64,000 bases of DNA from Bacteroidales bacterium (lineage in GTDB: Bacteria > Bacteroidota > Bacteroidia > Bacteroidales > UBA12077): assembly GCA_028282785.1 (NCBI GenBank), contig JANQHE010000035.1, positions 1 to 64,000 on the forward strand. Direction: 5' to 3'. A program made the position numbers and the translations under genes. The notes under the pieces were generated by a model that worked only from the letters and a program-made list of their open reading frames with translations, ran no database searches and was not told the origin of the DNA. Below are positions 62,601 through 64,000 of the stretch, in pieces. The stretch's first letter is position 1. Each line of letters begins with the position of its first letter.

Positions 62601-62789
62601 ACTGCTTTAACAGCAGCATTGGCTTTAATACCATTGGCAATTAAAGGGGATGTAACCGGAAATGAAATTCAAAGCCCAATGGCCAAGGTTATTCTTGGGG
62701 GATTATTAACGTCAACATTATTAAATATTTACCTTGTTCCGGTAATTTATTATTTAGTTCACAGAAAGGAGATAAAAGATGAAAACTAA
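59694..62789 (+). CDS. Heavy-metal efflux RND transporter (CusA/CzcA family)
   Basis: The 1031-residue protein has 12 membrane helices in the RND plan, with two large periplasmic loops. The early DVFPDLTAPTVVVMTDAHGMAAEEVE segment is a CzcA/CusA hallmark. TM4 carries acidic residues in the VDDAIIDVEN segment near residues 401-412, as in heavy-metal RND pumps. Metal choice (Cu/Ag versus Zn/Co/Cd) is not safe to call from sequence. It sits between the adaptor and the TolC-like gene; the latter overlaps its 3' end by 11 bases. It exports metal ions from the periplasm or cytoplasm across the outer membrane. Confidence 0.95.
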   Translation: MLNNIIKFSLNNKFFILLSAIALMITGVYTADKMDVDVFPDLTAPTVVVMTDAHGMAAEEVERMVTFPIETAVNGATDVRRVRSASSQGFSFVWVEFDWGTDIFKARQIVSEKMVTLAGQLPLHIGQPTLAPQSSVMGEILFVGLQSDSTSLMDLRTIADWNVKPVLLATGGVSQVTIIGGDYKQYQVLADPMKMKHYGVSMKELADVCEGISENSAGSVVREYGNEYVVRGMGRTYDLEQLSKSFIKSINGRPVLVDDVAEVKIGSAVKMGYASQNAKPSVIISISKQPNTNTLKLTENIEKNLEELRKTLPADVTLDSKIFRQADFIEKSVNNVQRALIEGAIFVVIILFIFLGSFRTTIISVIAIPISLLGTIIVLKLLGLNINTMSLGGMAIAIGSLVDDAIIDVENVYKRLRQNHKLPKKDRESAFHVVYEASKEIRASIIYATFIIIAAFVPLFFLTGMEGRMLKPLGIAYIVSLCISTIVAMTLTPLLCKLMLSNEKYLIRKEKDSWFITKLNSGYIKTLEWVLRYKKAVLFGAIGLFIISLVALSTMGRSFLPEFNEGALTISAISTPGVSLEESNRLGNLIERELLTVPEVSSTARRTGRGELDEHSQTTNSAEIDVNFELEERSRDEFMADVRDKLSGVPGIAFTVGQPLGHRIDHMLSGTRANIAIKLFGTDLNKMFTIGNQIQAAISGIPGLVDVSVEQQVEIPQIQIKANREMLARYGISMNTFNEFVEMAFAGEKLGDIYEGQRKFDLIVRLNKEYTESIEGIRSALIDTEDGKKIPLEQVADIVSVAGPSSISRENVQRKIVISANVAERDLRSVVTDIQKEINENITLPENYMIQYGGQFESEARASQTLMLVSAIAILIIFLLLYQELKDLKLAAIIMVNLPLALIGGVFTIYFTSGIISIPSIIGFITLFGIATRNGILLMSHYQQLELQGVPLKTYITSGSANRLHPILMTALTAALALIPLAIKGDVTGNEIQSPMAKVILGGLLTSTLLNIYLVPVIYYLVHRKEIKDEN

Positions 62790-63954
62790 GACAATATTGA
62801 TTATTTCATTATTATTTCTATCAACAAACATTTTTTCTCAATCATTTGACGAGATTTTAAAAACCATCGAAGAAAATAATAAAGATATTCAGGCTGGTAA
62901 AAAATATGTTGAAAGTAAATCTTATGAATACAGACGGACCAACCTACCTGAAGGACCTAAAGTTACTTACGGATATTTTCCAAATAATTCTTCTGTTCCG
63001 GGAACCAAGGAAGTCTTTGAAGTTAGTCAATCGTTTCAATTGCCTTGTTATTATAGAAATCATAAGACTTATGCTAACTTAATGATTAATAGGGAAGAAT
63101 ATAATCATTTGATCTTAAAACAAAATGTTTTGAATGAGGCAAAAACGCTTTTGAACGAATATATTTATTTAATGAAAAAGACAGCAATAAATGATAAACG
63201 ATTGAATTTTGCGGATGATGTTCATAATGCATATTTAATTCGATTAGAAGTTGGAGATGCAAATGCTTTGGAAGTGAATAAAGCCAAACTTCATTTAATG
63301 CAAGTTAAAAAAGAAAAAAAATTAATAAAATCTGAGTCATTAGCTATAAAAGAAAAGTTAAAAAAACTTAATGGAGGAAATGATCTGGATATTTCAGTTG
63401 ATAATTACCAGGAAGGACAATTAATTGATTTGGATTCTCTTCTTTTTGAAAGACTTTCTTCAGATCCTGAATTACTTTCTCAACAAAAAGCTGCAGAAGC
63501 TTCAAGTAGGCAACTTAAAGTTACTAAGAACTTACAGTTACCGGAGTTTAGTCTGGGTTATACTAGAGAAACAGTTGTTGATGAGAAATTTAAGGGAATA
63601 ATGTTTGGAGTGTCCATTCCGTTATGGAGCAGCAAAAGGGCAATTCAAAAGGCTAAAATTGAATCAGAGTATTTTGAATTAAGTACCATTTCATTGAACG
63701 AAACCAAGGTTGCAGAAACAAGGATAATGTACGATCAGATTTTAACCTTAAAAGAAAACCTTGAAAGTTATCAGACTATTTTAGGTTTGGTAAATAGTCA
63801 GGAATTATTAAATATATCATTAAAAAACGGTGAAATTTCTGTAATAGAGTTCTTTACGGAAATGTTCTATTACTATGAAATTTATGATGAATATTTAACA
63901 GTTGAAAAAGATTATTACCAGGCCCTGGCCGGTTTGTATAAATATCGATTGTAA
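62779..63954 (+). CDS. TolC family outer-membrane efflux protein
   Basis: The 391-residue protein has a signal peptide (cleavage near residue 20) and the OEP/TolC helical pattern: two homologous halves with long coiled coils (NNKDIQAGKKYVESK..., AEASSRQLKVTKNLQLPEFSLGY). It overlaps the pump gene by 11 bases and so is translated with it. It provides the outer-membrane exit of the metal-efflux complex. The protein appears complete, since the frame ends in TAA at 63954. The last 46 bases of the window show nothing I can assign. Confidence 0.93.
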   Translation: MKTKTILIISLLFLSTNIFSQSFDEILKTIEENNKDIQAGKKYVESKSYEYRRTNLPEGPKVTYGYFPNNSSVPGTKEVFEVSQSFQLPCYYRNHKTYANLMINREEYNHLILKQNVLNEAKTLLNEYIYLMKKTAINDKRLNFADDVHNAYLIRLEVGDANALEVNKAKLHLMQVKKEKKLIKSESLAIKEKLKKLNGGNDLDISVDNYQEGQLIDLDSLLFERLSSDPELLSQQKAAEASSRQLKVTKNLQLPEFSLGYTRETVVDEKFKGIMFGVSIPLWSSKRAIQKAKIESEYFELSTISLNETKVAETRIMYDQILTLKENLESYQTILGLVNSQELLNISLKNGEISVIEFFTEMFYYYEIYDEYLTVEKDYYQALAGLYKYRL

Positions 63955-64000
63955 TTTTTAAGTCAGGAGGTGACTCATTTGAAGTACGTATGGGTTAGTC

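Overview
The window comes from a low-GC member of the Bacteroidota, probably a marine or sediment anaerobe or facultative anaerobe of the Bacteroidales/Marinilabiliales type; the finer placement is inference. The evidence is two giant secreted proteins with type IX secretion sorting domains, a PorP/SprF-type protein, futalosine-pathway menaquinone genes, TAnnTTTG-type promoter boxes, TonB-dependent uptake, and a mix of anaerobic enzymes (aldehyde:ferredoxin oxidoreductases, rubrerythrin) with two superoxide dismutases. No rRNA, tRNA, CRISPR array, transposase or prophage was seen.

Layout. Positions 1-5044 are accessory: a membrane coiled-coil protein and an SMC-like ATPase in one operon, a small DUF4236/zinc-ribbon protein, a decayed ORF and nested repeats. 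Positions 5045-16783 are mostly housekeeping and stress genes: fabD, folE plus a PTPS/QueD-like gene, mqnB-mqnD, hldD, a SpoIIE-type phosphatase, a DUF1858 protein, a MATE exporter, adjacent Mn-type and Fe-type superoxide dismutases, rubrerythrin and a nitroreductase. Positions 16986-31006 hold two divergent giant surface proteins (CARDB repeats with a type A sorting tail; PKD repeats with a gliding-associated type B tail) followed by the PorP/SprF protein. An OmpH/Skp-like protein, a glycosyltransferase and a DivIC/FtsB-like protein come next.

Positions 33489-40983 form a compact duplicated module: two large aldehyde:ferredoxin oxidoreductases (AORs), two ThiF-like E1 enzymes, two ThiS/MoaD-like carriers ending in GlyGly, and one DUF364 (putative heavy-metal chelation) protein. 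I infer a dedicated tungsten-cofactor and aldehyde-oxidation locus. The two AOR genes share an upstream block identical at 71 of 80 bases.

Positions 41045-57591 hold two mirror-image signalling units. Each has a large FtsX/MacB-type permease divergent from an NtrC-type response regulator gene, which is followed by its histidine kinase gene. Both divergent gaps contain the palindrome TGTARCA-N3-TGYTACA, and both permeases have a sigma-54-like -24/-12 element about 31-33 bases before the start codon. Between the units lie a small His-containing protein with a TonB receptor, a metallo-beta-lactamase-fold protein, a HAMP/GAF protein and a DUF2834 protein. Positions 57678-63954 are a heavy-metal efflux operon (His-rich small protein, adaptor lipoprotein, RND pump, TolC-like protein). 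The two small His-containing proteins share a C-terminal RGPP motif.

A dispersed palindrome (CCTGYCTG...CAGRCAGG) occurs at least seven times. Three copies lie just upstream of start codons: both SOD genes and the second AOR.
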